A stretch of DNA of 64,000 bases from Amnibacterium sp. CER49 (GTDB lineage Bacteria; Actinomycetota; Actinomycetes; Actinomycetales; Microbacteriaceae), in contig NZ_JARVWQ010000002.1 of the NCBI RefSeq assembly GCF_029846255.1, positions 930,001-994,000 on the forward strand, in the 5' to 3' direction. Both the position numbers and the translations under genes were made by a program. The notes beneath the pieces were generated by a model. The model was given only the letters and a program-made list of their open reading frames with translations. It was not told the origin of the DNA and did not search any database. Below, piece after piece: positions 41,915 to 50,427 of the stretch (its first letter is position 1; each line of letters opens with the position of its first letter).

Positions 41915-42517
41915 GTGGACACCCGCCGCGCCGCCCGCAAGACCCCGGACGAGCGCGACGGCGAGATCCGGGGCGCCGCCCGGTCGATCGCCCTCGAGCA
42001 GGGGCTCGTCGCCGTGACGCAGCGCGCGGTGGCCGCCCGGATCGGGGTCGCTCCGGCGCTCGTCACGCACTACCGGTCGAGCATGGAGGGACTCGTCGTC
42101 GACACGTTCCGCGCGATCGTCGCCGCGGAGCTCGACGAGGTGCGGGGCGCCACGCAGCAGGGCACGGCGCGCGAGCGGCTCCGCGCGCTCGTCGCCACGG
42201 CGCTCGACCCCTCGCGCGACGCGGTGACCGCGGTCTGGGTCGACGCCTGGAGCCTCGGCCGCCGGAACGCCGCGCTCGCCGCGGCGGTGCGCGAGCAGGC
42301 CGACGCCTGGCAGCGGCACGCCGAGGAGCTCGTGACGACCGGGGTCGCCGCCGGCGAGTTCGCCGACGTCGAGCCCGCGCGGATCGCCTGGCTGCTGCTC
42401 GGGCTCGTCGACGGGCTGAACGCGCAGTCGGTGATCCACGACCGGCACGATCCGCGCCGGGCCGCCGTCGTCCTCAGCGCGGTCGAGCGGGAGCTCGGGG
42501 TGGCATCCGGGGCCTGA
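41915..42517 (+). CDS. TetR-family repressor, probable regulator of agmatine deiminase genes
   Basis: A 200-residue TetR protein. The helix-turn-helix (AARSIALEQGLVAVTQRAVAARIGVAPALVTHYRSSMEGL) fills about residues 20-60, and the C-terminal domain resembles BetI-type repressors (AVWVDAWSLGRRNAALAAAVREQ). The GTG at 41915 gives the usual length. It is divergent from aguA-amidase with the TGTTGA/TCAACA palindrome between. The effector may be agmatine or a product. Confidence 0.88.
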   Translation: MDTRRAARKTPDERDGEIRGAARSIALEQGLVAVTQRAVAARIGVAPALVTHYRSSMEGLVVDTFRAIVAAELDEVRGATQQGTARERLRALVATALDPSRDAVTAVWVDAWSLGRRNAALAAAVREQADAWQRHAEELVTTGVAAGEFADVEPARIAWLLLGLVDGLNAQSVIHDRHDPRRAAVVLSAVERELGVASGA

Positions 42518-42604
42518 CGCGCCGCGCGTCCGGCGACCTCTCGCGGAACCGTCGATCGCCTCCGAGCGAGCCGGTGCGACACTCGGGGAGCCGTCGCGGA
42601 ATTT

Positions 42605-42636
42605 TTGCAGAGCGTGTAATCTTGCAATCACTGCAA
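42605..42636 (+). promoter_or_regulatory. Candidate operator/promoter of the DHA2 exporter operon
   Basis: TTGCAATCACTGCAA (42622-42636) is a perfect 15-base palindrome with TTGCA/TGCAA arms, and TTGCAG (42605-42610) is a third half-site upstream. TGTAAT (42615-42620), a good -10-like hexamer, lies between them. The stretch is AT-rich compared with its surroundings. It is 78 bases before the exporter GTG. The TetR encoded at the end of the operon is the likely ligand-binding repressor. Confidence 0.6.
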
Positions 42637-42713
42637 CCGTCGCCGCTTCCCGGCGCCAGGGGTTCGCCCCTCCTCGAGCCAGCACCGTCTCCGATCCGAA
42701 TCGAAGGACGTCC

Positions 42714-44927
42714 GTGACCACCGTTTCCGCACCGCCCGCCGAGGCGCCGTCCGGCTCAGCCGTGATGACGCACCGGCAGATCCTGCTCGTCATCTACGGC
42801 CTGATGGCCGGCATGTTCCTCTCGGCCCTCGACCAGACGGTCGTCGGCACCGCGATCCGCACGATCGGCGACGACCTGCACGGGCTCGACGAGCAGGCGT
42901 GGGTGACGACGGCCTACCTGATCGTCTCGACGATCGCCACGCCGATCTACGGCAAGCTCTCCGACATCTTCGGGCGCCGCCCGCTCTTCATCTTCGCGAT
43001 CACGGTCTTCGTGTTCGGCTCGCTGCTGGCGTCGTTCTCGACGTCGATGATGATGCTCGCCGGCTTCCGCGCGGTGCAGGGCCTCGGCGCCGGCGGCCTC
43101 ATGTCGCTGCCGCTCGCGATCATGGGCGACATGCTCGCGCCCCGCGAGCGCGCGAAGTACCAGGGCTACTTCCTCGCCGTCTTCGGGGTCTCCTCGGTCA
43201 TCGGTCCGCTCGTCGGCGGTCTGTTCGCCGGGGCCCCGCAGATCCTCTTCCTCACCGGCTGGCGCTGGGTGTTCCTCATCAACGTGCCGATCGGCGCGGG
43301 CGCGCTGCTCATGGTGCTCGCGTTCCTGCACCTGCCGCGCTTCGGCACCCGCAGCGTGCGCATCGACTGGTTCGGCGCCGCGGCCGTCGTCGCGACGCTC
43401 GTCCCGCTGCTCCTCGTGGCGGAGCAGGGCCGCACCTGGGGCTGGAGCTCGGCCGGGTCGATCGCCTGCTACGTGATCGGTGCGGTCGGGCTCATCGCGT
43501 TCATCGTCGTCGAGACGATCATGAAGGACGACGCGATCATCCCGCTGAAGCTGTTCCGCTCCCGGGTGTTCTCGATGTCGACGGTGCTCGGCGTGCTGGT
43601 CGGCTTCGGCATGTTCGGCGCGATGCTCACCCTCCCGCTCTACATGCAGATCGTCGTCGGCCTGTCGCCCACGGCGTCCGGGTTCGCCACGCTGCCGATG
43701 ATCCTCGGGCTCATGATCGCCTCGATCGGCTCCGGCCAGATCATCTCCCGCACGGGCAGGTACCGCATCTTCCCGACCACGGGCACCGCGGCCATGGCCA
43801 TCGGCTTCCTGTGGCTCACGACGATGACCATCGACAAGCCGCTCTGGTACGTGATGATCGGCATGTTCTTCGTCGGCCTGGGCCTCGGCCAGCTGATGCA
43901 GACGCTGACGCTCGCGAGCCAGAACGCGGTCGGCACCCGGGACATCGGCGTGGCGACCAGCGCATCGACGTTCTTCCGCCAGATCGGCGGCACGCTCGGC
44001 ACGGCGATCCTGCTCTCGGTGCTGTTCTCGACCATGCCGGCGAACATCACCGCGGCGATGCAGAACAGGGCGACGCTCACGAGCGCCCTCGACGCGGCGC
44101 TCACCCCGTCCGTCGCGGAGGCGCCGAAGAACAGGGCGATCATGGACCAGCTCTGGACGAAGATCACCGACCCGATCAGGAGCAAGGTCCAGACGAACCT
44201 CGACACCGCGACCGCGAAGGTGAAGTCCGCCGTGAAGACGGCGGTCGGCACGCAGGTCGACGCGCAGGTGAAGCAGGCCGTCACGCAGAAGGTCACCGCC
44301 GCCGTGCAGGCCGAGGTGAAGGCCGGCGCGATCCCCGCGACCGCCGCGCAGTCGGTCATCCAGCAGCAGGTCGCCGCCGCCCTGCCGGCCGCCCAGCAGC
44401 AGGGGCAGGCGGCCGCCGCGAAGGCGCTGCCCGCCGCCACCGACAAGGCGCTCGCGACCGTGGCGAAGAAGGCCCACGCGAGCGTCGTGAACGGGAGGCT
44501 CGTCGTCGACTGGTCGAACGCGTCCGAGCGCTCGTACTACGTGGGCAGGATCGTCCCGACCATCGAGAAGCAGATCAAGAAGGGCACGAGCAAGGCCTCC
44601 AGCGCGTCGACGAGCACGACGAGCGACACGTCCTTCCTGAACGGCGCCGACCCGCGCCTGTCGAAGCCGTTCCTCACCGGCTTCAACAGCTCGGCGACCG
44701 GCATCTACTGGGTCGGCCTGATCGTGATCCTGATCGCCTTCGTCCTCTCCCTGTTCTTCAAGGTGCCGCCGCTGCGTCAGCGCTCCGCGCTGCAGGAGCA
44801 GGCGGACAACGCCGCCGCGAAGGACACGATCGAGGTCGAGGCGGGCAGCGCCGCCGCGACCGCGGGCGCCCACGTCGGGCCGATGGCCGGCTCGGTCGAG
44901 TCCGTCGACGACCACGCCCGGGTCTGA
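42714..44927 (+). CDS. DHA2 (EmrB/QacA) drug exporter with a ~220-residue extra loop
   Basis: A 737-residue, 14-helix MFS exporter. ALDQTVVGTAIRTIGDDL is the DHA2 motif D1, GKLSDIFGRRP motif A, and FGVSSVIGPLVGGLF motif C. Residues ~440-660, between the last two helices, are an Ala/Lys/Gln-rich helical insertion (with repeated V-K-x-A-V patterns and DTATAKVKSAVKTAVGTQVDAQVK) predicted to lie outside the membrane; ordinary members have about 30-50 residues there. An acidic tail follows helix 14. The GTG at 42714 is used. TetR follows after a hairpin. It likely exports a toxic compound by proton antiport. Confidence 0.88.
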   Translation: MTTVSAPPAEAPSGSAVMTHRQILLVIYGLMAGMFLSALDQTVVGTAIRTIGDDLHGLDEQAWVTTAYLIVSTIATPIYGKLSDIFGRRPLFIFAITVFVFGSLLASFSTSMMMLAGFRAVQGLGAGGLMSLPLAIMGDMLAPRERAKYQGYFLAVFGVSSVIGPLVGGLFAGAPQILFLTGWRWVFLINVPIGAGALLMVLAFLHLPRFGTRSVRIDWFGAAAVVATLVPLLLVAEQGRTWGWSSAGSIACYVIGAVGLIAFIVVETIMKDDAIIPLKLFRSRVFSMSTVLGVLVGFGMFGAMLTLPLYMQIVVGLSPTASGFATLPMILGLMIASIGSGQIISRTGRYRIFPTTGTAAMAIGFLWLTTMTIDKPLWYVMIGMFFVGLGLGQLMQTLTLASQNAVGTRDIGVATSASTFFRQIGGTLGTAILLSVLFSTMPANITAAMQNRATLTSALDAALTPSVAEAPKNRAIMDQLWTKITDPIRSKVQTNLDTATAKVKSAVKTAVGTQVDAQVKQAVTQKVTAAVQAEVKAGAIPATAAQSVIQQQVAAALPAAQQQGQAAAAKALPAATDKALATVAKKAHASVVNGRLVVDWSNASERSYYVGRIVPTIEKQIKKGTSKASSASTSTTSDTSFLNGADPRLSKPFLTGFNSSATGIYWVGLIVILIAFVLSLFFKVPPLRQRSALQEQADNAAAKDTIEVEAGSAAATAGAHVGPMAGSVESVDDHARV

Positions 44928-44936
44928 ACCCGTCCC

Positions 44937-44967
44937 GCTGCCCCCGCCGGTCCTCGGCGGGGGCAGC
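44937..44967 (+). terminator. Strong hairpin between exporter and TetR genes
   Basis: A perfect 13-bp stem, GCTGCCCCCGCCG (44937-44949) with CGGCGGGGGCAGC (44955-44967) and a GTCCT loop, 9 bases after the exporter stop and 34 before the TetR ATG. No T tract follows. It could end the exporter transcript or lower expression of the regulator relative to the exporter. Confidence 0.7.
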
Positions 44968-45000
44968 GCCCTCCTCCATCCCGACCCTCGAAGGACCACG

Positions 45001-45633
45001 ATGAGCAGCACCGCGCCGTTCGCCGAGACCGGCGAGCTGACCTGGCGGGAGCAGAAGAAGCTCCGCACCCGGCAGGCCCTGCACGAGGCAGCCCGGCGGC
45101 TGGTGCTCGCCGACGGCCTCGCCGTGACCGTCGAGGAGATCTGCGCCGAGGCCGGCGTCTCCCCCCGCACCTTCTTCAACTACTTCCCGTCGAAGGCGGC
45201 ATCCGCCCTCGGCCTGCCCGACCTCGTCATCACCGACGAGCAGCGGGCCGCCTTCCTCGGCAGCGGCGGGAACATCGTCGCCGACCTCTGCGTGCTCGTC
45301 GGCGCGGTCTTCTCGGTCGCGACGGGCGAACGGCTCGCCGACAAGGCGGCCATGCGCGAGCTCGTGCAGCAGCGACCCGAGCTGAAGCCCGAGCTGTTCT
45401 CACGGCTCGCCGTCATCCGCCGCGGCTTCTTCGACATCGCCGCCGAGCGCACCGACGCGGAGCGCGCGCGGCATGCGGCGACCCTCGTGCTCGCGGCGCT
45501 CTCCGAAGCGATGGAGGGCGACGGCGACGGCGGGGCCGACCTCGGCGACCGACTGCTCGCGAGCGTGCGGGGCATGTGCGCCGTCGCGACGGAGCCCGCC
45601 ACCCCGGCGCTGCCGGCGCAGCTCGCCGGCTGA
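45001..45633 (+). CDS. TetR-family repressor of the DHA2 exporter
   Basis: A 210-residue TetR protein. REQKKLRTRQALHEAARRLVLADGLAVTVEEICAEAGVSPRTFFNYFPSKA (about 17-67) is the helix-turn-helix, with the F-F-N-Y-F-x-S-K ending common in this group. The ATG at 45001 follows GAAGGACC. It is downstream of the exporter and separated by the hairpin. It probably binds the TTGCA palindrome upstream of the exporter. Confidence 0.88.
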   Translation: MSSTAPFAETGELTWREQKKLRTRQALHEAARRLVLADGLAVTVEEICAEAGVSPRTFFNYFPSKAASALGLPDLVITDEQRAAFLGSGGNIVADLCVLVGAVFSVATGERLADKAAMRELVQQRPELKPELFSRLAVIRRGFFDIAAERTDAERARHAATLVLAALSEAMEGDGDGGADLGDRLLASVRGMCAVATEPATPALPAQLAG

Positions 45634-45687
45634 CCGGGCGGAGCGTCTCAGCGCTTCCTTCGGCGCGGGTGAGGAGCATCCCTCCCC

Positions 45688-46707
45688 GTGCAGTCGAACC
45701 GAACGAGAACGACGCCGCGCGCTCGCCGTGCCGAGCTGCGGCGGGGCACGCTCACGGCCGCCGGCCTCGTCGCGCTCGTCGGCCTGATCGTCGCGGGTCT
45801 CGCGCTCGACCACGCACGCACGGCGGCCGGCACGGGCCGTCCGGTTGCGAGCGCGTCCTCCGCCACGGCCGCGGCGCCGTCGCCGGCGTCCAGCGCGTCA
45901 GGAGCGCCCTCGGTCCACGGCGTCGTCCGGCAGGTGGTGATCCCGGCGCCGCGGTCGCACTTCGCGGCGCGCCCCGGGTACGTCTACCTGCCGCCCGCCG
46001 CGCTCCGGCCCGGGGCCGGCGCGTTCCCCGTGGTGATCGCCCTCTCCGGGCAGAGCCGCACCGCCGGGCCGCAGGACGTCGTGGAGCCGGGTCGGATCCC
46101 CACGATCATGGACCGCATCGCCGCCTCGCACGGCGGCCGGGCGCCGATCGTGGTGGTGCCCGACCAGCTCGGGCAGAGCAGCCACAACCCGATGTGCGTC
46201 GACTCCGCACTCGGGAACGTCGCCACCTACATCACCGTCGACGTGCGCGACTGGATACTGGCGCATCTCCCCGTCCGGCACGACCGGCGCTACTGGACCA
46301 TCGCGGGGTTCTCCGAGGGAGGCACCTGCGCCATCCAGTTCGGCGCCGGCTACCCGCAGCTCTTCGGGTCGCTCGTCGACGTCTCCGGCCAGGAGGCGCC
46401 GACGAACGGCTCGCTCGCCCACACCATCGCCGTCGGCTTCGGCGGGAGCACCGCCGCGTACGAGCGGGCGACCCCCCTCGCGCTGCTGAAGGCGCACGCC
46501 CCCTATCCGGACACCGAGGCGCTCTTCACGGCCGGAGGCGCCGACCACCACTACGGCCGCATCGCACCGATGCTGAGCCGCGCGGCGGCAGCCGCCGGCA
46601 TGCACGCGACCGCGAAGCTCTTCCCGGGGCTCACCCACAACTGGACCGTGGCGACCGACGGCTACACCTGGTCCTTCGACCGGCTGGTGAGCCGCTGGGG
46701 GCTCTAG
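45688..46707 (+). CDS. Secreted esterase (alpha/beta hydrolase, esterase D / antigen 85-like)
   Basis: A 339-residue protein with a basic N-terminus, one hydrophobic helix (about 22-41) and an Ala/Ser linker, then an extracytoplasmic alpha/beta hydrolase domain. The nucleophile elbow is GFSEGG near residue 209-214, PVVIALSGQSRTAG carries the oxyanion region, and the catalytic His is probably in GLTHNW near the C-terminus. The family (PF00756-like) includes enterochelin esterases and mycolyltransferases. The GTG at 45688 follows GAGGAG. The substrate is unknown. Confidence 0.8.
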   Translation: MQSNRTRTTPRARRAELRRGTLTAAGLVALVGLIVAGLALDHARTAAGTGRPVASASSATAAAPSPASSASGAPSVHGVVRQVVIPAPRSHFAARPGYVYLPPAALRPGAGAFPVVIALSGQSRTAGPQDVVEPGRIPTIMDRIAASHGGRAPIVVVPDQLGQSSHNPMCVDSALGNVATYITVDVRDWILAHLPVRHDRRYWTIAGFSEGGTCAIQFGAGYPQLFGSLVDVSGQEAPTNGSLAHTIAVGFGGSTAAYERATPLALLKAHAPYPDTEALFTAGGADHHYGRIAPMLSRAAAAAGMHATAKLFPGLTHNWTVATDGYTWSFDRLVSRWGL

Positions 46708-46745
46708 ACCCATCCCGCGGGGCGAGAATCGATCCGCCCCGAGCG

Positions 46746-46782
46746 AGGCCCGGCCGCCGGGTGTCAGCCGGCCGCCGGGCCT
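46746..46782 (+). terminator. Hairpin behind the esterase gene
   Basis: A 15-bp stem with one mismatch (AGGCCCGGCCGCCGG, 46746-46760; CCGGCCGCCGGGCCT, 46768-46782) and a 7-base loop, 39 bases after the esterase stop. Confidence 0.6.
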
Positions 46783-46830
46783 CCACCCGCGGCAGGTCGG
46801 GCGGAGCAGCCGCCTCACGCGCCGACCTCT

Positions 46831-46878
46831 GCGGCCGCCCGGCTCGCTTCGTGCTGCGTCCCACGGCCGGGCGGCGGC
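46831..46878 (-). terminator. Hairpin behind the acyl-CoA dehydrogenase gene
   Basis: GCGGCCGCCCGGC (46831-46843) pairs with GCCGGGCGGCGGC (46866-46878) with one mismatch and a 22-base loop, 12 bases beyond the stop of the minus-strand acyl-CoA dehydrogenase gene. Confidence 0.45.
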
Positions 46879-46890
46879 CTTCCCGCGCGG

Positions 46891-48102
46891 CTACAGGGCG
46901 TCGAACCCCAGTCCGCGGGCGATGATCCCGAGCTGCACCTCGGAGGTGCCCTCGCCGACCTCGAGGATCTTCGAGTCGCGGTAGTGCCGCGCGACGGCGT
47001 TCTCGTTCAGGTAGCCGTAGCCGCCGAAGATCTGCGCGGCGTCGCGGGCGTTGTCCATGGCCGCCTCGCTGCCGACGAGCTTCGCCATCGACGCCTCCGA
47101 CTTGAACGGCTTGCCGTTCATGAGCTTGTGGACCGCGTCGTAGTAGGCGAGGCGCGCCGTGTGCACGCGGGCCTGCATGCGGGCGAGCTTGAACGCGATC
47201 CACTGGTTGTCGCCGATCGGGCGGCCGAAGACGGTGCGCTCCTTCGCGTACCGCACCGCCTCCTCGAGGCAGCCCTGCGCGGCACCGGTGCAGAGGGCGG
47301 CGAAGGCGACCCGGCCCTCGTCGAGCGTGGCGATGAAGTTCGCGAAGCCCCGGCCGCGGGCGCCGAGGATGTTCGACGCCGGCACGCGGACGTCGGTGAG
47401 CGTGAGCGGGTGGGTGTCCGAGGTGTGCCAGCCGACCTTGTCGTACGGCGCCTCCTGCACGAAGCCCTTCGCGGGCAGCGGCACGAGGATCGCGGTGAGC
47501 TCCTTCTTGACCGACCCGTCGGGGCGCACCGACTCCCCCGTCACGGCGGTGACGGTCACGAGCCGCGTGATCCTCGTCCCCGAGTTGGTGATGAACTGCT
47601 TGCGGCCGTTGATCACCCACTCGCCGTCCTCGAGCCGCGCGGTGGTCTGCGTGCCGCCGGCGTCCGAGCCCGCCTGAGCCTCGGTGAGGCCGAACCCGGC
47701 GAGCGCCCGGCCGCTCGCGAGCAGGGGCAGCCACTCCCGCTTCTGCTCCTCCGTGCCGACCCGGAGGATCGGCATCATGCCGAGGCCGACCCCGGCCTCG
47801 AGGGTGACGGCGATGCTCTGATCGGCGCGGGCGAGCTGCTCGACGGCGAGGCAGAGGGCGAGGTAGTCGCGGCCCCGGCCGCCGTACTCCTCCGGCACGG
47901 GCAGGCCGAAGAGGCCCATCTCGCCCATCGCGGCGATGATGTCGTAGGGCAGCTCGCGCTTCGTGTCGTACTCGTAGGCGGCGGGCGCGACGACCTCGTC
48001 GGCGAAGGCGCGCACCTCGTCCTGCAGCCGGGCGTGGAACTCGGGCAGCTCGAACCCGGGCGGCACCGCGTCGGTCCGTTCGGGCGGGGTCATGAGCGTC
48101 AT
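46891..48102 (-). CDS. Acyl-CoA dehydrogenase (branched/short-chain)
   Basis: A 403-residue FAD enzyme that oxidises acyl-CoA to 2-enoyl-CoA. The FAD/substrate motifs GFGLTEAQAGSDAGG (about 135-149) and FITNSGTR, the DEGRVAFAALCTGAAQG helix and the C-terminal catalytic-base motif VGEGTSEVQ (Glu near 388) are present. It lies 34 bases after bkdC in the same operon, which fits isovaleryl-CoA or 2-methyl-branched acyl-CoA as substrate, like FadE19 in the mycobacterial bkd locus. The Glu sits at the usual C-terminal position and not at the shifted position of classical isovaleryl-CoA dehydrogenase. Confidence 0.9.
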   Translation of the reverse strand: MTLMTPPERTDAVPPGFELPEFHARLQDEVRAFADEVVAPAAYEYDTKRELPYDIIAAMGEMGLFGLPVPEEYGGRGRDYLALCLAVEQLARADQSIAVTLEAGVGLGMMPILRVGTEEQKREWLPLLASGRALAGFGLTEAQAGSDAGGTQTTARLEDGEWVINGRKQFITNSGTRITRLVTVTAVTGESVRPDGSVKKELTAILVPLPAKGFVQEAPYDKVGWHTSDTHPLTLTDVRVPASNILGARGRGFANFIATLDEGRVAFAALCTGAAQGCLEEAVRYAKERTVFGRPIGDNQWIAFKLARMQARVHTARLAYYDAVHKLMNGKPFKSEASMAKLVGSEAAMDNARDAAQIFGGYGYLNENAVARHYRDSKILEVGEGTSEVQLGIIARGLGFDAL

Positions 48103-48136
48103 GGCTTCTCCTTGTCGCAGGCGGGTCGCGCCCGGA

Positions 48137-49417
48137 TCAGGCGGTGAACGCCCTCGCCGGGTCGGCGAGGAGTCGTCCGATCTCGGCGAGGAACAGGGCG
48201 CCCTGCTCCCCGTCGAGCACGCGGTGGTCGATGGTCAGGCTGAGGGTCACGACGTCGCGCAGCGCGATGCCGCCGTCGTGCTCCCACGGGCGGCGCGCGA
48301 CGGCGCCGACGGCGAGGATCGCCCCCTCGCCGGCGTTCAGCAGCGGGGTGCCCCCCTCGACGCCGAAGACGCCGACGTTCGTGATCGTGATGGTGCTGCC
48401 GGCGAGGTCGGCCGGTGCGGTGCGGCCGTCGCGGGCGGTGGAGGTGAGCGCGGCGAGGCCGTCGGCCAGACCGGCGAGGTCGAGCTCCCCCGCGTCCCGG
48501 AGCACGGGCACGAGCAGCCCGCGCGGCGTTGCGACGGCGATGCCGAGGTGCACGGCGCGGCGGCGGACGATCGAGTCGCCGTCCCAGCGCGCGTTCACCG
48601 CTCGGTGCCGGCGCAGCGCGAGGCAGAGCGCGCGGGCGACGGCGGCGAGGAAGGTGACGCGCACCTCGCGGAACGCACGGTCCTCCTTCAGCCGGTCGAG
48701 CAGCTCGAGCGTCGGGGTCACGTCGACCGGAAGGAACATCGTGACCTGCGGCACCTGCGCGCTGCGGATCATCGCGTCGGCGGTCGCCTTGCGCACGCCG
48801 CGCACGGGGACGCGCTCCTCGTCGGCCTCGATCGCGGGGGACGCGCTCGGCGCGGCCTCGGCGGTCGGCTGCGCGCCGGCCGCCGCCCGTTCGACGTCCT
48901 CGCGCGTCACGAGGCCGTGGGGACCGGACCCGTGCAGCTCGTCGAGGCGGACCCCGAGGCGCGCGGCGAGCATGCGGACCGGCGGGGCGGCCAGGGTCCG
49001 GTGCTCCACCACGGCGACCGGTTCAGGGGCGGGCTCGGGCTCGGGCTCGGAGGTCTGCTCCAGCACCGTGGTGCCGCCGTCGACCGCCGGAGCGCCCTGC
49101 CGCCGCCTGCGCCGCCCGGACTCGGCGACCGCGCCGTACCCGACGAGGTTCGGCGGCGGCGCGTCGTCGCCCTCCGGGTCGTCGACCCGGAAGGCGAGCA
49201 GCGTCTCCCCCACCTGCACGGTGGTGCCGGGCTCGGCGTGGAGCCGCTCGACCACGCCGGTGTGCGGCGACGGCAGCTCGACCATCGCCTTCGCGGTCTC
49301 GACCTCGGCGATGATCTGGCCGAGCTCGACGGTGTCGCCCTCGGCGACGCGCCAGGCGACGAGCTCGGACTCGGTGAGGCCCTCCCCGAGGTCGGGGAGG
49401 CGGAACTCGCGGATCAT
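48137..49417 (-). CDS. bkdC: Branched-chain 2-oxoacid dehydrogenase E2 (dihydrolipoyl acyltransferase)
   Basis: A 426-residue E2 subunit. Residues 1-80 are a lipoyl domain with the lipoylated Lys in VETAKAMVELP near 43. A linker with repeated Glu-Pro follows, then a subunit-binding domain at ~148-182 (PPVRMLAARLGVRLDELHGSGPHGLVTREDV), and the acyltransferase domain to the end with the catalytic His in TIDHRVLDGEQG near 394. ETAKAM fits branched-chain-type E2 proteins. The ATG at 49417 overlaps the E1-beta stop. No E3 gene is in the window. Confidence 0.92.
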   Translation of the reverse strand: MIREFRLPDLGEGLTESELVAWRVAEGDTVELGQIIAEVETAKAMVELPSPHTGVVERLHAEPGTTVQVGETLLAFRVDDPEGDDAPPPNLVGYGAVAESGRRRRRQGAPAVDGGTTVLEQTSEPEPEPAPEPVAVVEHRTLAAPPVRMLAARLGVRLDELHGSGPHGLVTREDVERAAAGAQPTAEAAPSASPAIEADEERVPVRGVRKATADAMIRSAQVPQVTMFLPVDVTPTLELLDRLKEDRAFREVRVTFLAAVARALCLALRRHRAVNARWDGDSIVRRRAVHLGIAVATPRGLLVPVLRDAGELDLAGLADGLAALTSTARDGRTAPADLAGSTITITNVGVFGVEGGTPLLNAGEGAILAVGAVARRPWEHDGGIALRDVVTLSLTIDHRVLDGEQGALFLAEIGRLLADPARAFTA

Positions 49418-50427
49418 GCAAACGCCTGCTCGCCGTAGCTCGAGGGCCTGCCGAGCGCGGCGTCGACGCCGTCGAGCACCCGGTCGAGGTCGGGCAGGTG
49501 GTGCCGCTCGAGCTTCGCGGGCGGGTAGGGGATGTCCCAGCCGGTGACGCGGACGACCGCGTGCTCGAGGTGGAAGAAGCAGCGCTCCGTGATGCCCGCG
49601 GCGAGCTCGGCGCCGATGCCGCCCGTCTGCGCCGCCTCGTGCACGACGACGGCACGGCCCGTGCGCCGCACCGACTCCGTGACGGCGGGCCAGTCGATCG
49701 GCGAGAGCGAGACGAGGTCGATCACCTCGAGCGAGAGGCCCTCCTCGGAAGCCGCCTCGGCGGCGTCGAGCGCGACCTGCACGAGGCCGCCGAAGGTGAG
49801 CACGGTGACGTCGGTGCCGTGGCGCAGGACGCGGGCGCGGGACATGCCGCCCGCCGCAGGGGCGCCGTCCGTCGCGACCTCGCCCTTCAGGTGGTAGCGG
49901 CGCTTCGGCTCGAAGAACAGCACCGGGTCGTCGCAGGCGACGGCCTCCTGGATGAGCGAGTAGGCGCTCTGCGGGTCGGCCACGCTCATCACGCGCAGGC
50001 CCGGGGTGTGCGCGAAGTAGGCCTCGGGCGAGTCCGAGTGGTGCTCCGCGGAGCCGATGCCGCCGCCGACCGGGATGCGGATCGTGATCGGCATCGTCAC
50101 GGCGCCCTTCGTGCGGGCGTGCATGCGCGAGACCTGGCTCACGATCTGGTCGAACGCCGGGTAGACGAAGCCGTCGAACTGGATCTCGCACACCGGGCGG
50201 TAGCCGCGGTACGCGAGACCGACGGCGGTGCCGAGGATCCCCGACTCGGCGAGCGGCGTGTCCATCACGCGCTGCGGGCCGAAGTCGCGCTGCAGCCCGT
50301 CGGTGACGCGGTAGACGCCGCCCAGCTTGCCGATGTCCTCGCCGAGCAGCAGGACCTTCGGGTCGGCGGTCATCGCCTGCCGGAGGCCGGCACCGATCGC
50401 GCCGCCGAGGGTCATCGTCGCGCTCAT
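49414..50427 (-). CDS. bkdB: Branched-chain 2-oxoacid dehydrogenase E1 beta
   Basis: A 337-residue transketolase-type beta subunit. LLLGEDIGKLGGVYRVTDGLQRDFGPQRVMDTPLAESGILGTAVGLA is the N-terminal region with the TPP-activating Glu, and IPVGGGIGSAEHHSDSPEAYFAHTPGLRV is highly typical of branched-chain/acetoin E1 beta. It pairs with BkdA in an alpha2-beta2 E1. The ATG at 50427 overlaps the bkdA stop (ATGA). Confidence 0.92.
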   Translation of the reverse strand: MSATMTLGGAIGAGLRQAMTADPKVLLLGEDIGKLGGVYRVTDGLQRDFGPQRVMDTPLAESGILGTAVGLAYRGYRPVCEIQFDGFVYPAFDQIVSQVSRMHARTKGAVTMPITIRIPVGGGIGSAEHHSDSPEAYFAHTPGLRVMSVADPQSAYSLIQEAVACDDPVLFFEPKRRYHLKGEVATDGAPAAGGMSRARVLRHGTDVTVLTFGGLVQVALDAAEAASEEGLSLEVIDLVSLSPIDWPAVTESVRRTGRAVVVHEAAQTGGIGAELAAGITERCFFHLEHAVVRVTGWDIPYPPAKLERHHLPDLDRVLDGVDAALGRPSSYGEQAFA

